Shown: positions 52,522 through 63,437, numbered from the stretch's first letter. The stretch is DNA of 64,000 nucleotides from Acidovorax sp. 107 (GCF_003058055.1 NZ_QBTZ01000001.1:64501-128500), one strand, 5' to 3'. Notes: generated by a model not told the origin, from the letters alone. Made by a program: numbers and translations.

Positions 52522-53787
52522 ATGAGTGCACCCCATCCCATCTTTCCGTTGCGCCCCGTCTGGGAGGGCCCCGGCACCCACCGCGTACCGTTCGCGGCTT
52601 ATACCAATGAAGAGCTGTACCGCCGCGAGCTCGAGCGGTTTTTCTACCGCAGCCACTGGTGCTATGTGGGCCTGGAGGCCGAGGTGCCGAATCCCGGCGA
52701 CTTCAAGCGCACGGCGATCGGCGAGCGCTCGGTGATCCTGGTGCGCGGCGAGGACATGCAACTGCATGTGGTGGAGAACGTGTGCGCGCACCGCGGCATG
52801 CGCTTTTGCCGCGAGCGCCATGGCAACCGCAAGGAGTTCGTCTGCCCCTACCACCAGTGGAACTACCGACTGGACGGCGCACTGCAGGGCGTGCCCTTTC
52901 GGCGAGGCGTCAAGCAGGACGGCAAGGTGCACGGCGGCATGCCGGCGGACTTCCAGCTGGAGGAGCACAGCCTCACGCGGCTCAAGGTGGCTACGCGCGG
53001 CGGTGTGGTGTTTGCCTCGTTCGACCACGATGTCGAGTCGCTGGAGGACTTCATGGGCCCGGTGATCCTGGGCTATTTCGACCGGATGTTCAACGGCCGC
53101 CAGCTCAAGATCCTGGGCTACAACCGCCAGCGCATCCCGGGCAACTGGAAGCTGATGCAGGAGAACATCAAGGACCCGTACCACCCTGGCCTGCTGCACA
53201 CCTGGTTTGTCACCTTCGGCCTCTGGCGGGCCGACAACAAGTCCGAGCTGAAGATGGATGCGCGGCATCGTCATGCGGCCATGGTCTCCACGCGCGGCGA
53301 GGCGAAAAAACAGTCTGACGTATCCAATGTCTCCAGCTTCAAGGCCGGCATGCAGCTGGAAGACCCGCGCTTCCTCGACATCGTGCCCGAGCCCTGGTGG
53401 GGCGGCCCCACGGCGGTGATGACCACGCTGTTCCCCAGCGTGATCCTGCAGCAGCAGGTCAACAGCGTCTCCACCCGCCACATCCAGCCCGTGGGCCACG
53501 ATGCCTTCGACTTCGTGTGGACGCATTTCGGCTACGAGGGCGACACCGACGAGATGACCGAGCGCCGTCTGCGCCAGGCCAACCTGTTTGGCCCCGCTGG
53601 CTTCGTCTCGGCCGACGATGGCGAGGTGATCGAGTTCTCGCAGCAAGGCTTCGAGCAAAAGCCCTTCCACCGCGCGCTGGTGGAGCTGGGCGGCCACGAG
53701 GTGGGTGATACCGACCACATGGTCACCGAGACGCTGATCCGTGGCATGTACGAGTACTGGCGCGGCGTGATGGAGAAGGAGGACTGA
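52522..53787 (+). CDS. nagG: Salicylate 5-hydroxylase large (Rieske oxygenase) subunit, NagG-like
   Basis: A 421-residue ring-hydroxylating oxygenase alpha subunit. The Rieske ligands are C88, H90, C108 and H111 (CAHRGM … CPYHQW). The mononuclear-iron motif is D218, H221 and H226 within ENIKDPYHPGLLH. The WFVTFGLWRADNK segment and gene order resemble NagG, which hydroxylates salicylate to gentisate. Substrate assignment is by similarity and context; other hydroxybenzoates remain possible. Confidence 0.85.
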   Translation: MSAPHPIFPLRPVWEGPGTHRVPFAAYTNEELYRRELERFFYRSHWCYVGLEAEVPNPGDFKRTAIGERSVILVRGEDMQLHVVENVCAHRGMRFCRERHGNRKEFVCPYHQWNYRLDGALQGVPFRRGVKQDGKVHGGMPADFQLEEHSLTRLKVATRGGVVFASFDHDVESLEDFMGPVILGYFDRMFNGRQLKILGYNRQRIPGNWKLMQENIKDPYHPGLLHTWFVTFGLWRADNKSELKMDARHRHAAMVSTRGEAKKQSDVSNVSSFKAGMQLEDPRFLDIVPEPWWGGPTAVMTTLFPSVILQQQVNSVSTRHIQPVGHDAFDFVWTHFGYEGDTDEMTERRLRQANLFGPAGFVSADDGEVIEFSQQGFEQKPFHRALVELGGHEVGDTDHMVTETLIRGMYEYWRGVMEKED

Positions 53788-53791
53788 CGCC

Positions 53792-54283
53792 ATGGATACC
53801 CACGACACCCCCATCGCATTCGCCGACTACTTCGCGGTGCAGCAGCTCTATGCCGAATACGCCGCTGCGCTCGATGCCGCACGGTGGGACCGCTGGCCGG
53901 GCTTCTTTACCGACGATTGCGTCTACCGCCTGCAGCCGCGCGAGAACCACGAGCGCGGCCTGCCGCTGGCCACGCTGTCGTTCGACAGCCAGGGCATGCT
54001 CAAGGACCGCGTCTACGGCATCCGCGAGACGCTGTTCCATGACCCGTATTACCAGCGCCATGTGATCGGTGCGCCCATCGTGCGTGCGGCTGGCGAGGGC
54101 CGGTGGGCGTGCGAGGCCAACTACGCGGTTTTCCGCACCAAGCTCTCGGAACCGTCCACGGTGTTCAACGTGGGGCGCTATCTGGATGTAGTGCAGCGCA
54201 CGCCTGAGGGTCTGCGCTTTGCTCGCAAGGAATGCATCTATGACAGCGAAATGATTCCGAACTCCATCATCTACCCTATCTGA
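53792..54283 (+). CDS. nagH: Salicylate 5-hydroxylase small subunit, NagH-like
   Basis: A 163-residue SnoaL-like beta subunit of a ring-hydroxylating oxygenase ([20 protein letters not shown], then [30 protein letters not shown] at the end). It supports the alpha-subunit hexamer and carries no cofactor. Starts 4 nt after nagG, so the two are co-translated. Confidence 0.88.
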   Translation: MDTHDTPIAFADYFAVQQLYAEYAAALDAARWDRWPGFFTDDCVYRLQPRENHERGLPLATLSFDSQGMLKDRVYGIRETLFHDPYYQRHVIGAPIVRAAGEGRWACEANYAVFRTKLSEPSTVFNVGRYLDVVQRTPEGLRFARKECIYDSEMIPNSIIYPI

Positions 54284-54294
54284 GAAAGCGCTCC

Positions 54295-54639
54295 ATGACC
54301 CCTCTCGATACGCATTGGACCGAAGCCACCGCGTTGGGCGACTTGCCCGAGGATGACGTGATTGGTGTGTCCGTGGATGGCCGTGACGTGGCCCTCTACA
54401 CCGTAGCTGGCGATGTTTTTGCCACCGACAATCTCTGCACCCACGGCAATGCGCGGCTGTGCGACGGCTTCCTGGAAGGGCACGAGATCGAATGCCCGCT
54501 GCACCAGGGCCGTTTTGATGTGCGCGACGGCCGTGCGCTGTGCGCTCCGCTTACGCAAGCATTGCGCACCTACCCGGTCAGGATCGATCAGGGCAAGGTG
54601 TACTTGAATCTTGAAGCGGCGCCACGCGGCGTTACCTAA
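54295..54639 (+). CDS. nagAb: Rieske [2Fe-2S] ferredoxin, NagAb-like
   Basis: A 114-residue Rieske ferredoxin with ligands C48, H50, C67 and H70 ([29 protein letters not shown]). It carries electrons from the reductase to the oxygenase. It completes the nagAa-G-H-Ab set; no gentisate dioxygenase follows. Confidence 0.9.
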   Translation: MTPLDTHWTEATALGDLPEDDVIGVSVDGRDVALYTVAGDVFATDNLCTHGNARLCDGFLEGHEIECPLHQGRFDVRDGRALCAPLTQALRTYPVRIDQGKVYLNLEAAPRGVT

Positions 54640-54998
54640 GCCACTGGGCAGAATCGCCCCCGGAGTTCGCTGAGGCGGGTTGGGTCGCGTCAGGCGGCCC
54701 CCTCTATGTTTCGACTGCGCGTGAGCTGCTTCCGCGGTCCGGTCTGTGCATCGGATTCAGGCGCATTGCGAGTCTTGCTCAACATGAAAGCGACAGTGCA
54801 AGCGTGCCATCACGCTCCAGTTGCTTGATGCACTGGATTTCGACTGACCTCCCGTGTCTGAGGTTGCCAGGGATGGAAAAAAAAAGCTCCCGGAAGGGGA
54901 GCTCGGATGCTGGCGATGCGGCACAGTGAAAACACTTCCACAGGATCGCGGCACTCGCCAGGTGCCGCCACCGCGGGACCGGTCCGCATCTGCTTGAA
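54640..54998. other. Intergenic region after the nag-type operon
   Basis: 359 nt with no supported gene. It contains the terminator of the minus-strand exported-protein gene (54877-54904); no terminator for the nag-type operon was identified. Confidence 0.5.
54877..54904 (-). terminator. Intrinsic terminator of the small exported-protein gene
   Basis: On the minus strand, AGCTCCC and GGGAGCT pair around a 5-nt loop and are followed by a run of at least eight T. It lies about 95 nt after the stop at 54999. Confidence 0.9.
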
Positions 54999-55295
54999 TT
55001 ACATGGCGTTGCCGATTTCGCCGTGGGAGATCTGGCCCGTACGCACTGCTTCTGCTGCTTGGGCGCGGATGGCCGAGCGGTCGGCGGTGGATTGGTAGGT
55101 AGCAACACGTGAGCCGGCGGGCTCCATATTGTGCGTTTTGGCTTCCACTACCGCCTCAGCACGCACTTCGGCGCGGGTGCGTTGGGTTTCAAACTGGGTG
55201 GCGAATTGCGAAGCATCGGCTTCATCTGCGTGTGCGCCAAACGAGGCGAAAGCGGCAACAGCGGCGATAGAGAGGAAGCGTGTGGTCTTGTTCAT
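54999..55295 (-). CDS. Small exported protein, DUF4148-like
   Basis: A 98-residue periplasmic protein. The signal peptide is MNKTTRFLSIAAVAAFASFG followed by AHA, and the mature chain is helical and charged (QTRTRAEVRAEAVVEAKTH, then SAIRAQAAEAVRTGQISHGE). It resembles the abundant short DUF4148-like proteins of Burkholderiales in layout, but family membership is uncertain. It is monocistronic with its own terminator; function unknown. Confidence 0.68.
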   Translation of the reverse strand: MNKTTRFLSIAAVAAFASFGAHADEADASQFATQFETQRTRAEVRAEAVVEAKTHNMEPAGSRVATYQSTADRSAIRAQAAEAVRTGQISHGEIGNAM

Positions 55296-55565
55296 GATGA
55301 AAATCCTTGAATGAAAAATGCGTCTCAAAAAAGCCGGAGCGAAGAGCCCACAACACAGGCTGGAAACTGCTTCACACCGGGTTCGGTGAGTCGCCTTGCG
55401 GGTTCGGCTCATCGATGGGGTGAACTGTACGCCGACGTTGTCTAACAAAAAACCATATGGTCGCAAATTGACTGTTTTGGTATTGGGAATGATTCGAAGT
55501 GCGCTCTGCCCTGGCGCTGTGATCGTTGGCTCGGGGCCCCCACGCACCGATAGGCCTGTGGGTCG

Positions 55566-56156
55566 CTAGGGCCTACTGCGCGTCTTGCGCGTCGAACGAG
55601 GGGTGGGGCTCGGAGCCCTGTGGCTCGCCTGGTCCAGCCATAACAAGGTGTCCATCTGCGCCATGAAGTGGCGCAGATAGCCCGGAGACAAATTGCGCAT
55701 CAGGTTGAGTGAACGCAGCACGAGCTTGTGCGCATTGAGCGGCCCGGCGTTCTCTGGCCCCCGGTGCAGGGCCTGGACCACCTGTTGCTCGGCAGCGATG
55801 TCAGACCAGACCCTGCTGAACTGGCGCACGCTTTTGAGGGCGGGCAATGGAGCATTCTCCGCCGCAAAGGGGTCGTCCTTGGAGGCGTTGTACCGGGGGG
55901 ATGTCAAGGTTTGGTTCAGCTGTGCCAGCGCAGAGCCCGCGGGGGTGGGGCGTGGGTGACTCTGTGATGAAACTGTGGGCGGCGGGCTCTGGGGGTAGCT
56001 CGCCAGCGCGGCATCGAGCTTGTGCTCCAACAGCCGTTGTACGGCCCCGGACTGGCCAGGCAGGCGGCGCGCCAGCACCTCCAAGTAGTGAAAGCGCGCG
56101 GGGTCGTTGTGGTGCGCGCCCACTGCACGCAAGGCCTCTACGCGGGGATCGCTCAT
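55566..56156 (-). CDS. DUF2894 family protein of the motor-like cluster
   Basis: A 196-residue cytosolic protein of unknown function (DUF2894). It has a helical N-terminus (FHYLEVLARRLPGQSGAVQR), a Pro/Ser/Thr linker, then a helical C-terminal part (FSRVWSDIAAEQQVVQALHR; LNLMRNLSPGYLRHFMAQMD) and a basic tail. It is the last of four genes that overlap by 4 nt each, so its dose is tied to the MotB-like protein. No nuclease, helicase or kinase motif is visible. Confidence 0.78.
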   Translation of the reverse strand: MSDPRVEALRAVGAHHNDPARFHYLEVLARRLPGQSGAVQRLLEHKLDAALASYPQSPPPTVSSQSHPRPTPAGSALAQLNQTLTSPRYNASKDDPFAAENAPLPALKSVRQFSRVWSDIAAEQQVVQALHRGPENAGPLNAHKLVLRSLNLMRNLSPGYLRHFMAQMDTLLWLDQASHRAPSPTPRSTRKTRSRP

Positions 56157-56821
56157 GGTGCGCGGGGTGACTCGATGGGCTGGGTGTTGGCTGTCTTGGG
56201 GACTGGCGCCATCTCTACCCGGCGGTTCTGTGCTCGGCCTTTTTCGTCGCTGTTGTCGGCCACGGGTTGTTCAGCGCCAAAGGCGGCCGCGAACACCTGA
56301 GACGATGGCATGCCCTCGTCAATCAGGGCCCGGGTCACTGTGAGCGCACGCTGGGCCGACAGCTCCAGGTTGTCCGCAAAACGTTTCTGGCTGCCGCGCA
56401 GCAGCGCGGTGTTGTCTGTGAAGCCGCTGACCATCAGCATTTCGTTGCGTTCGCGCAGATAAATCCCCAGCGGCTGCACCAGGGTCTTGAGCAACTGGCG
56501 GCCTTCTGGGCGCAGTTCGTCTGATCCCGTGGCAAACAGCACGCTGCCACTGATGCCAATGCGTCCATTGTTCACCGTCACACGTCCGCTGGCCAGCGGA
56601 ATGGCCAACGCTTTTTCGAGCGCCATGCGCCTCTGCTCTTCCATCTGGCGCTTTTGCACTTCCTGCTGGAGGCTGGCCACCAGATCAATCTGTACCACCA
56701 GGACACCCACCAAAATCAGCACGAACGCACCCAGCAGTCCGGCCATCAGGTCGCCGAAGACAGCCCAGACCGGGGCGGTCTGGTCGGTGGCATCGTCCAG
56801 GGTATCGTCCACGCCGGTCAC
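56153..56821 (-). CDS. MotB/ZorB-like OmpA-domain stator protein
   Basis: A 222-residue protein with one membrane helix preceded by a plug-like motif, PVWAVFGDLMAGLLGAF. D24 occupies the position of the proton-carrying Asp in MotB and ZorB. A periplasmic helix follows, then an OmpA-like peptidoglycan-binding domain at about 85-210 (ISGSVLFATGSDELRPEGRQ, MVSGFTDN, ending NRRVEMAP). Together with the DUF802 protein it should form an ion-driven stator-type complex anchored to the wall. Confidence 0.85.
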   Translation of the reverse strand: MTGVDDTLDDATDQTAPVWAVFGDLMAGLLGAFVLILVGVLVVQIDLVASLQQEVQKRQMEEQRRMALEKALAIPLASGRVTVNNGRIGISGSVLFATGSDELRPEGRQLLKTLVQPLGIYLRERNEMLMVSGFTDNTALLRGSQKRFADNLELSAQRALTVTRALIDEGMPSSQVFAAAFGAEQPVADNSDEKGRAQNRRVEMAPVPKTANTQPIESPRAP

Positions 56822-59487
56822 GCAGGCACCCCTTGTTCTGCCGTGGCCCGGCCATGGAGTCGGCGCAGGTCTTCCACGATGCCTTGTTGTGCGCTGATGC
56901 TCAGGTCAATCACCTCCCGCGCCTGTGCCACGTAATAGGCCAGTTGCTCGTCGCTGCGGCCCATGGACTCGCGGATGGCGCCCTCCATGTCTTGCAGGCT
57001 CAGCATGAGCTTGTCATTGCTGGCGCTGAACAGGCCCACGCCGTGCTGGAAGGATTCCCCCAGGCTGGACAACTCGATGGCGCTGGCCGCCACTTGCGCA
57101 GCCACCTCATCCACCTTGCCCGCCTGTGCGCCCAGGGCCTGTGCAAACTGCTGGCCCGCTTGCTCCAGCACCTGGGCGGCCGAACCGACCAGGGCGTCAA
57201 TGGCCGCGCGCTGCTGCACAGCGGCTTCGTTCACGGATTGCAGCAGGGTGCCCAGTTGCTGCGTCATGGCCGTACGCTCGGCCAGTGCGAGGTTGTCGCG
57301 TTCGCCCAGGCGTGTCATTTCCTGTCGCAACTGGGTGATGACTTCGGCTGCCGCCTGTGGCACGTCGGAGGCGGTTTGCAGCAGGCGCGTGAGCGGGGCT
57401 TCCAGCGCGGAGCCCAGGGTGGCCAGGTGCTCTGACACGGCGGCTTGCAGGGTCTCCAGGCGGTCCACGGCCGCCTGCCCGCGCGTCGCTTCGGCATCGC
57501 GCAGTGCGACAAGTTCATCGCGCCACACTTGGGTCAGTGCCTCCATGCGCTGGCCCTGGGCTTGCACCCACTGGGCTTCGGTATCGATGCGTGTGCGCAG
57601 CAGCGCGTCGGATTGCTCCATCAGCGCAGTGGTGCTGCCCAAGGTGCGTTCCACCTGGGTGTTCAGTCGCTGGCTCACCTGTGTGGCGGTGTCCTCCAGC
57701 GTCTGCACCAGGGCGCGCTGTTGTTCCACTGCCTGGGTGGCAGCGCGCTGCCATTCGGCGCTGAGCGTGTGCGCCAGGCCCTCCAGGGACTGACCCCAGT
57801 CCGCCAGCCGTTGCGCATCGGCGTCGCGCTGTGCCTGCTGAGCGTCGGCGACGGTGCTTTGCAACGCAGCCAGCAAGGCCTCTGAGCGTTTTTCGAAGGC
57901 GCTGTTGGAGGACTGCAGGCGGTGTTCGATCTGCTGGGCTGCTTGGGCGAGTGCCGTGCTGGTGGCCTGGTGCTGTTCGGCCGTCTGTGCACCGGCGCTC
58001 TGCCATTCGCCGCTGATTTTCTGGGCCATCTGGTGCATAGATTGGGTCCAGTCGGCAAGCCGCTGCGCATCCGCAGACCGCTGTGCACCGTGGGCTTCGG
58101 CCACTGTGGCTTGCAGCGTGGTGACCAGTGCTTGGGCCTGCTGTGCAAAGGCCTGGGTGGTGGCCTGCAATTGCCGGTCCATCTGCTGTGCTGTGCGCTC
58201 CAAGGCCTTGCCCACCTCCTGCTGTTGGGTCAGCGTGTGGGTGCCTGCACGCTGCCATTCAGCGGCCAGATTGCGGGCCATGTCCTGCATGGAGTGCTCC
58301 CAGCCTTGCAGTCGCTGGTGGTCCAACTCCACCTGGGCGGCCTGTTGCTGTGCGGCTGTTGCGTGCAGGGCATCCACCAGGGATTTCGAGCGGTCGTCAA
58401 AAGCCCGCGTGAGTGTTTGCAATGCGCTCTCGAACTGGGTTGCCAGCGCGCCCTGCGTGCTCGTCTGCTGGTCGAGCGCCTGGGCCCAGGTGTCGGCCAC
58501 CTTGCGTGCGGTGCCCTCCCATTGCGCGCTGAGGTTTTGCAGCTGCTGACTGGTGTGTTCTCGCAACCGCTCGTGGGTGCGCTGGGACTCTTGTGCCAGC
58601 GTCGCCATGGCCTGTTCCACCACCGGGCGCATGGCGGCAGTGGCCTGCTGGGCACTGGTGCTCAGGCTGTCTTGCAGCGATGCGCCCACGGCCTGCGCCA
58701 ATTGGGTGTAGGCGGCAGAGGCCTCTTTGTGAAACCCCTGCTGTTGCGCCCGCAGCTGGTCGTTGAGCTGGCTGTGGCGGCGCTCCAGCCCCTCCATCAT
58801 GGCTTGCAGGCGGTCGGCAATCAGCGGCAGGGCCTGGGCCTGCGCTTGCAGGGCCTGCAGTGTGTCCTCCCGCCGTTGAGCGGAAGAGAAGGAGCGGAAC
58901 AGCGTGGGGATGTGCGCATCCAGCTGGCGGACCGCCTGCAGCCGTTCACGGCGGCTCAGGGCGGACAACAGGCCCAGCGCGGCCGACGTAGCCACCCCCG
59001 CGACGGACGTCCCAAACGACAGGCCCAGTCCCTTGATGGGCGCAGCCAGTGCGTTGCGGATGGATTCCAGGTTGCCAGAGGCCTCCAGGGCGAACACCGC
59101 ACCGTGGAACGTCACCACCATGCCCACAAAGGTGCCCAGCATGCCCAGCATCACCAGCAGTCCCACCAGATAGGGCGTGAGCGCGGGGCCCGGCAAGGCC
59201 ACCCGCTCGCCTTCGATGCGTTGCCGAACCGGGTGGCGCAGTGCTGGGTCCAGGCTTTCGAGCCAGGTATCCAGCGCTGGGGGCTCTTGATGGGCCTCTA
59301 GCGCGCGCGTCAGCGAGGCGGTGGCCGCCCGATAGCGCATCAGCTCCCAGGCTCCCAGCAGGTAGGTGGCGGCGATCATCACCGTCATTGCCAGTGCCAG
59401 CGGGCTGTGGCCTATAAAACCCCAGCCCACCCAGCCAGCGGCCGCAAGGCCTGTGGCAAAGATGGCTGTCATCACACTCTTGTTCAT
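56818..59487 (-). CDS. DUF802 protein: MotA/ExbB-like channel with long repeat coiled coil
   Basis: An 889-residue protein. Helices near 5-23 and 29-47 precede a MotA/TolQ/ExbB core at about 102-180 (LVGLLVMLGMLGTFVGMVVT; APIKGLGLSFGTSVAGVATS). The remaining 700 residues are predicted coiled coil, rich in Gln, Ala, Glu and Arg. Within it are 84-residue repeats: 391-474 and 475-558 (both QRL..W..SM…GEW/AEW), a third partial one from 559, and a more diverged one before 391. This is the ZorA layout: channel plus long cytoplasmic tail. The ATG at 59487 overlaps the previous gene by 4 nt. Function unknown. Confidence 0.85.
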   Translation of the reverse strand: MNKSVMTAIFATGLAAAGWVGWGFIGHSPLALAMTVMIAATYLLGAWELMRYRAATASLTRALEAHQEPPALDTWLESLDPALRHPVRQRIEGERVALPGPALTPYLVGLLVMLGMLGTFVGMVVTFHGAVFALEASGNLESIRNALAAPIKGLGLSFGTSVAGVATSAALGLLSALSRRERLQAVRQLDAHIPTLFRSFSSAQRREDTLQALQAQAQALPLIADRLQAMMEGLERRHSQLNDQLRAQQQGFHKEASAAYTQLAQAVGASLQDSLSTSAQQATAAMRPVVEQAMATLAQESQRTHERLREHTSQQLQNLSAQWEGTARKVADTWAQALDQQTSTQGALATQFESALQTLTRAFDDRSKSLVDALHATAAQQQAAQVELDHQRLQGWEHSMQDMARNLAAEWQRAGTHTLTQQQEVGKALERTAQQMDRQLQATTQAFAQQAQALVTTLQATVAEAHGAQRSADAQRLADWTQSMHQMAQKISGEWQSAGAQTAEQHQATSTALAQAAQQIEHRLQSSNSAFEKRSEALLAALQSTVADAQQAQRDADAQRLADWGQSLEGLAHTLSAEWQRAATQAVEQQRALVQTLEDTATQVSQRLNTQVERTLGSTTALMEQSDALLRTRIDTEAQWVQAQGQRMEALTQVWRDELVALRDAEATRGQAAVDRLETLQAAVSEHLATLGSALEAPLTRLLQTASDVPQAAAEVITQLRQEMTRLGERDNLALAERTAMTQQLGTLLQSVNEAAVQQRAAIDALVGSAAQVLEQAGQQFAQALGAQAGKVDEVAAQVAASAIELSSLGESFQHGVGLFSASNDKLMLSLQDMEGAIRESMGRSDEQLAYYVAQAREVIDLSISAQQGIVEDLRRLHGRATAEQGVPA

Positions 59488-60284
59488 TCCTGTTGTCCTG
59501 TTGTGTCGTTCTGGGCCGCTTCCAGCAGTCCCGTGATCGGTTCCATGCGCGTTTGCAGCTCTGCGGTGAGCAGGGCCTGCATGTCGCGTTCGAAGGCCCA
59601 CAGCCAGCCTCCTGCCTGCCGCCAGCGCGCAGGCTCATCGGTCAGTCCCTGGGCGGTCAGCCGGTGCTGGTGTTGCCGATGGCGGTGCGCCAGGCGGCGC
59701 TCCAGGTGCGCGGGGAGCAAGGCCCACAGGCGTTGCTCGCGCGGCGCCAGCATGTGCTCCATGACAGCGTCCAGCGCTGCCACCTGGCGCAACCTGGGGG
59801 GGCCTTGTGTGATCGCCTGGCGCAACTGTGCCCGCAGGGGCTGCAGCCGCAGCTCCATCTGCTTTTGCAGGTCCAGATAGCGTGGCGCATGGGTGGCGAA
59901 ATCCGTCTCCACCATCGGGTCCGGCAGTTCCACGGGCGTGTTGTCCGCCCGGGCCCGCAGCGGTTTGGGTGCAGTGGGCCTGGTGGTCAGCTGCACTTCG
60001 AGGTCGGCCTTAACCTTCGCTACCAGGCCGGTGAGTGCCGTCATGTTCAGCACCACGGGTGGGCGTTGTGCACTGGCTGCCTGCGATGGCAGGGTCTCGA
60101 TCGCGTGCAGCGCCCGGCTGAGCTGGACGGCGTCCACGGTTCCGAGCCATTGGCTCAGCTGCTCAGCCACATCGGGGGGCTTGGCTGCTGGTAGCGGAGG
60201 CGCGGCCCGCTCGCTGGCTTCCCGCGTCCATTGCTGGAGCAGGACCACGAGGGGTGAGCTGTTGAGTCGGTGGTGTTGGGTCAT
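59484..60284 (-). CDS. DUF3348 family protein, first gene of the motor-like cluster
   Basis: A 266-residue cytosolic protein (DUF3348), function unknown. It begins RLNSSPLVVLLQQW, has a helical N-terminal part (PPDVAEQLSQWLGTVDAVQL), a variable linker and a long helical C-terminal part with LDLQKQMELRLQPLRAQLRQ and ERRLAHRHRQHQHRL. No enzymatic motif is visible. The ATG at 60284 is preferred over the one 30 nt upstream. It lies upstream of, and overlaps, the channel gene. Confidence 0.78.
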   Translation of the reverse strand: MTQHHRLNSSPLVVLLQQWTREASERAAPPLPAAKPPDVAEQLSQWLGTVDAVQLSRALHAIETLPSQAASAQRPPVVLNMTALTGLVAKVKADLEVQLTTRPTAPKPLRARADNTPVELPDPMVETDFATHAPRYLDLQKQMELRLQPLRAQLRQAITQGPPRLRQVAALDAVMEHMLAPREQRLWALLPAHLERRLAHRHRQHQHRLTAQGLTDEPARWRQAGGWLWAFERDMQALLTAELQTRMEPITGLLEAAQNDTTGQQE

Positions 60285-60542
60285 CCCGCGAAAGGCTGTG
60301 CACTGGGTGGGCACGGCCGAGAGGGATGGTCCGGCGGCACGTGCAGGGGGGAACGGGTCCCCATAGGCAAAGCCCGCTATTTTCGCAGGAACGCAAGGCT
60401 GATCGGCCGGTCAGCGTCCGGCGTTGCAGCTGTTACATGAGGGAAAGGGCGCGATGTAGCGCCCAGAGGCCCGGCCGGTGGGCCTTTTGGAGGCTCCAGG
60501 GCTTGAATTAGAGAGAGGCCTCAGGCCAAGGCCTTTGCGGCC

Positions 60543-61820
60543 TCAATACGTTTCCAGGTGCAGTCGGCCTTCGCGCTGCAGCGTCGCGCCCAGGACCTCC
60601 CAGCTCAGCCCTGCCTCTTGTGCAATGTCACGCAGTGCCATCACCACGCCTTCTTCCATGCCCTTGAGGCCGCAGACGTAGAAGTGGCTGTTGTCGTCGC
60701 GCAGCAGGGCCAGCAGGTCGGCGGCGCGTTCGCGCATCAGGTCTTGCACGTAGCGCTTGGGTTGCCCGGGCGTGCGGGAAAAGGCCAGGTTGATGTCGAT
60801 GAAGTCTTTGGGAAGGCTTTGCAGGGGGCCGAAGTAGGGCAGTTCCTGCTGCGTGCGTGCACCGAAGAACAGCAGAAGCTTGCCGCCTTCAAACTTGCCG
60901 CTGTTGCGCAGCCTGCGCCGCCACTCGGTCATAGCGCGCATGGGAGCGCTGCCGGTGCCGGTGCAGATCATCACGATGTGCGATCGCGGGTGGTTGGGCA
61001 TGAGGAAGCTGCTGCCGAACGGCCCCACCACCTGCACCTTGTCGCCCACCTTCAGGTCGCATACGTAGTTGGAGGCCACGCCGCGCACGGGGTTGCCATC
61101 GTGGTCCACGGTCACGCGCTTCACGGTCAGCGCTAGGTTGTTGTAGCCGGGGCGTTCACCATTGCGTGGGCTGGCCACCGAGTATTGGCGCGCGTGGTGC
61201 GGTTTGCCCAGCGCATCGGTGCCGGGCGGGATGATGCCAATCGATTGCCCTTCCAGCACAGGGAACGGCATGCTGCCGAAATCGAGCACCACATGGTGGG
61301 TTTCGCTCTCAAAACCTGCCTCGGTGCAATTGAAGTTGCCGACCACGGTGGCCGTGGTTGGGTTTTTGGGCGGGAAAAGATTGGTGTACGGATGGGCTGC
61401 GGACCAAGGCGGCACCGTGGCTCCGTACTGGGCAGACCGAAACACCTGCGTGCCCGGCTCTGCAGGGGCCTCAACGGCTTGTTGTGGTGCTGCCGCCGCT
61501 GTGGCGGGTTCTGCGCCTGCTGCAACCAGTTCGTGGGGCGCAAGCTCGCCGGGCAGTTCTTCCCAGCTGAACTGCTCTTCAATGCTGTAGGCCCTGCCCA
61601 CCGGCACCGCGCGCCAGTTGTCGATGGAACCTGTGGGGCAGGGCGATATGCAGGCCATGCAGCCATTGCACACATCCGCCCGCACCACGTAGTTGTTGTC
61701 GTCGTGCGTGATCGCGTTGACTGGGCAGGTGGCCTCGCAGGTGTTGCAGCGTATGCAGATCTCCGGGTCGATCAAGTGCTGCTTCAGGATGCCGTTGTCG
61801 ATCAGCGTGTGGGTTTCCAT
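60543..61820 (-). CDS. boxA: Benzoyl-CoA 2,3-epoxidase reductase component
   Basis: A 425-residue NADPH-dependent reductase feeding electrons to BoxB. Two [4Fe-4S] sites open the chain: C22, C25, C28, C32 ([12 protein letters not shown]) and C51, C54, C57, C61 ([12 protein letters not shown]). A linker of about 100 residues leads to a ferredoxin-NADP reductase module with RQYSVAS for FAD and [12 protein letters not shown] for NADPH, ending RLHLETY. Located after boxC and boxB in the usual aerobic benzoate operon order. Confidence 0.95.
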   Translation of the reverse strand: METHTLIDNGILKQHLIDPEICIRCNTCEATCPVNAITHDDNNYVVRADVCNGCMACISPCPTGSIDNWRAVPVGRAYSIEEQFSWEELPGELAPHELVAAGAEPATAAAAPQQAVEAPAEPGTQVFRSAQYGATVPPWSAAHPYTNLFPPKNPTTATVVGNFNCTEAGFESETHHVVLDFGSMPFPVLEGQSIGIIPPGTDALGKPHHARQYSVASPRNGERPGYNNLALTVKRVTVDHDGNPVRGVASNYVCDLKVGDKVQVVGPFGSSFLMPNHPRSHIVMICTGTGSAPMRAMTEWRRRLRNSGKFEGGKLLLFFGARTQQELPYFGPLQSLPKDFIDINLAFSRTPGQPKRYVQDLMRERAADLLALLRDDNSHFYVCGLKGMEEGVVMALRDIAQEAGLSWEVLGATLQREGRLHLETY

Positions 61821-61968
61821 AGTCGTTCTTCGTGCAATGTCTGTCGACGGGTGCGGTGACCTTGCATGCGTGGGCTGGCTTCAGTCGATGCAGAGCAAAA
61901 CTGCTGTGCCTGGCCGCAGGCGCCGAGATACCTCTGGGAGAGGCTGGCGCTTGGCGGCTCATCAGGGG

Positions 61969-63396
<1,428 letters not shown>

Positions 63397-63437
63397 GGGG
63401 TGCTCCTCTGGATGGAAAACGAATGCAGGGCAGGGGG

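Noticed and set aside
55566..60284. Annotating the cluster as a canonical Zorya defence system
   Set aside because: Only the channel and stator parts match. The neighbours are DUF3348 and DUF2894 with no helicase, nuclease or ZorC-like features, and the flanks are metabolic genes rather than a defence island.
60468..60490. Terminator for boxCBA at AGGCCC…GGGCCTTTT
   Set aside because: The short T-run is on the plus strand, opposite to boxA transcription, and the stem is short.
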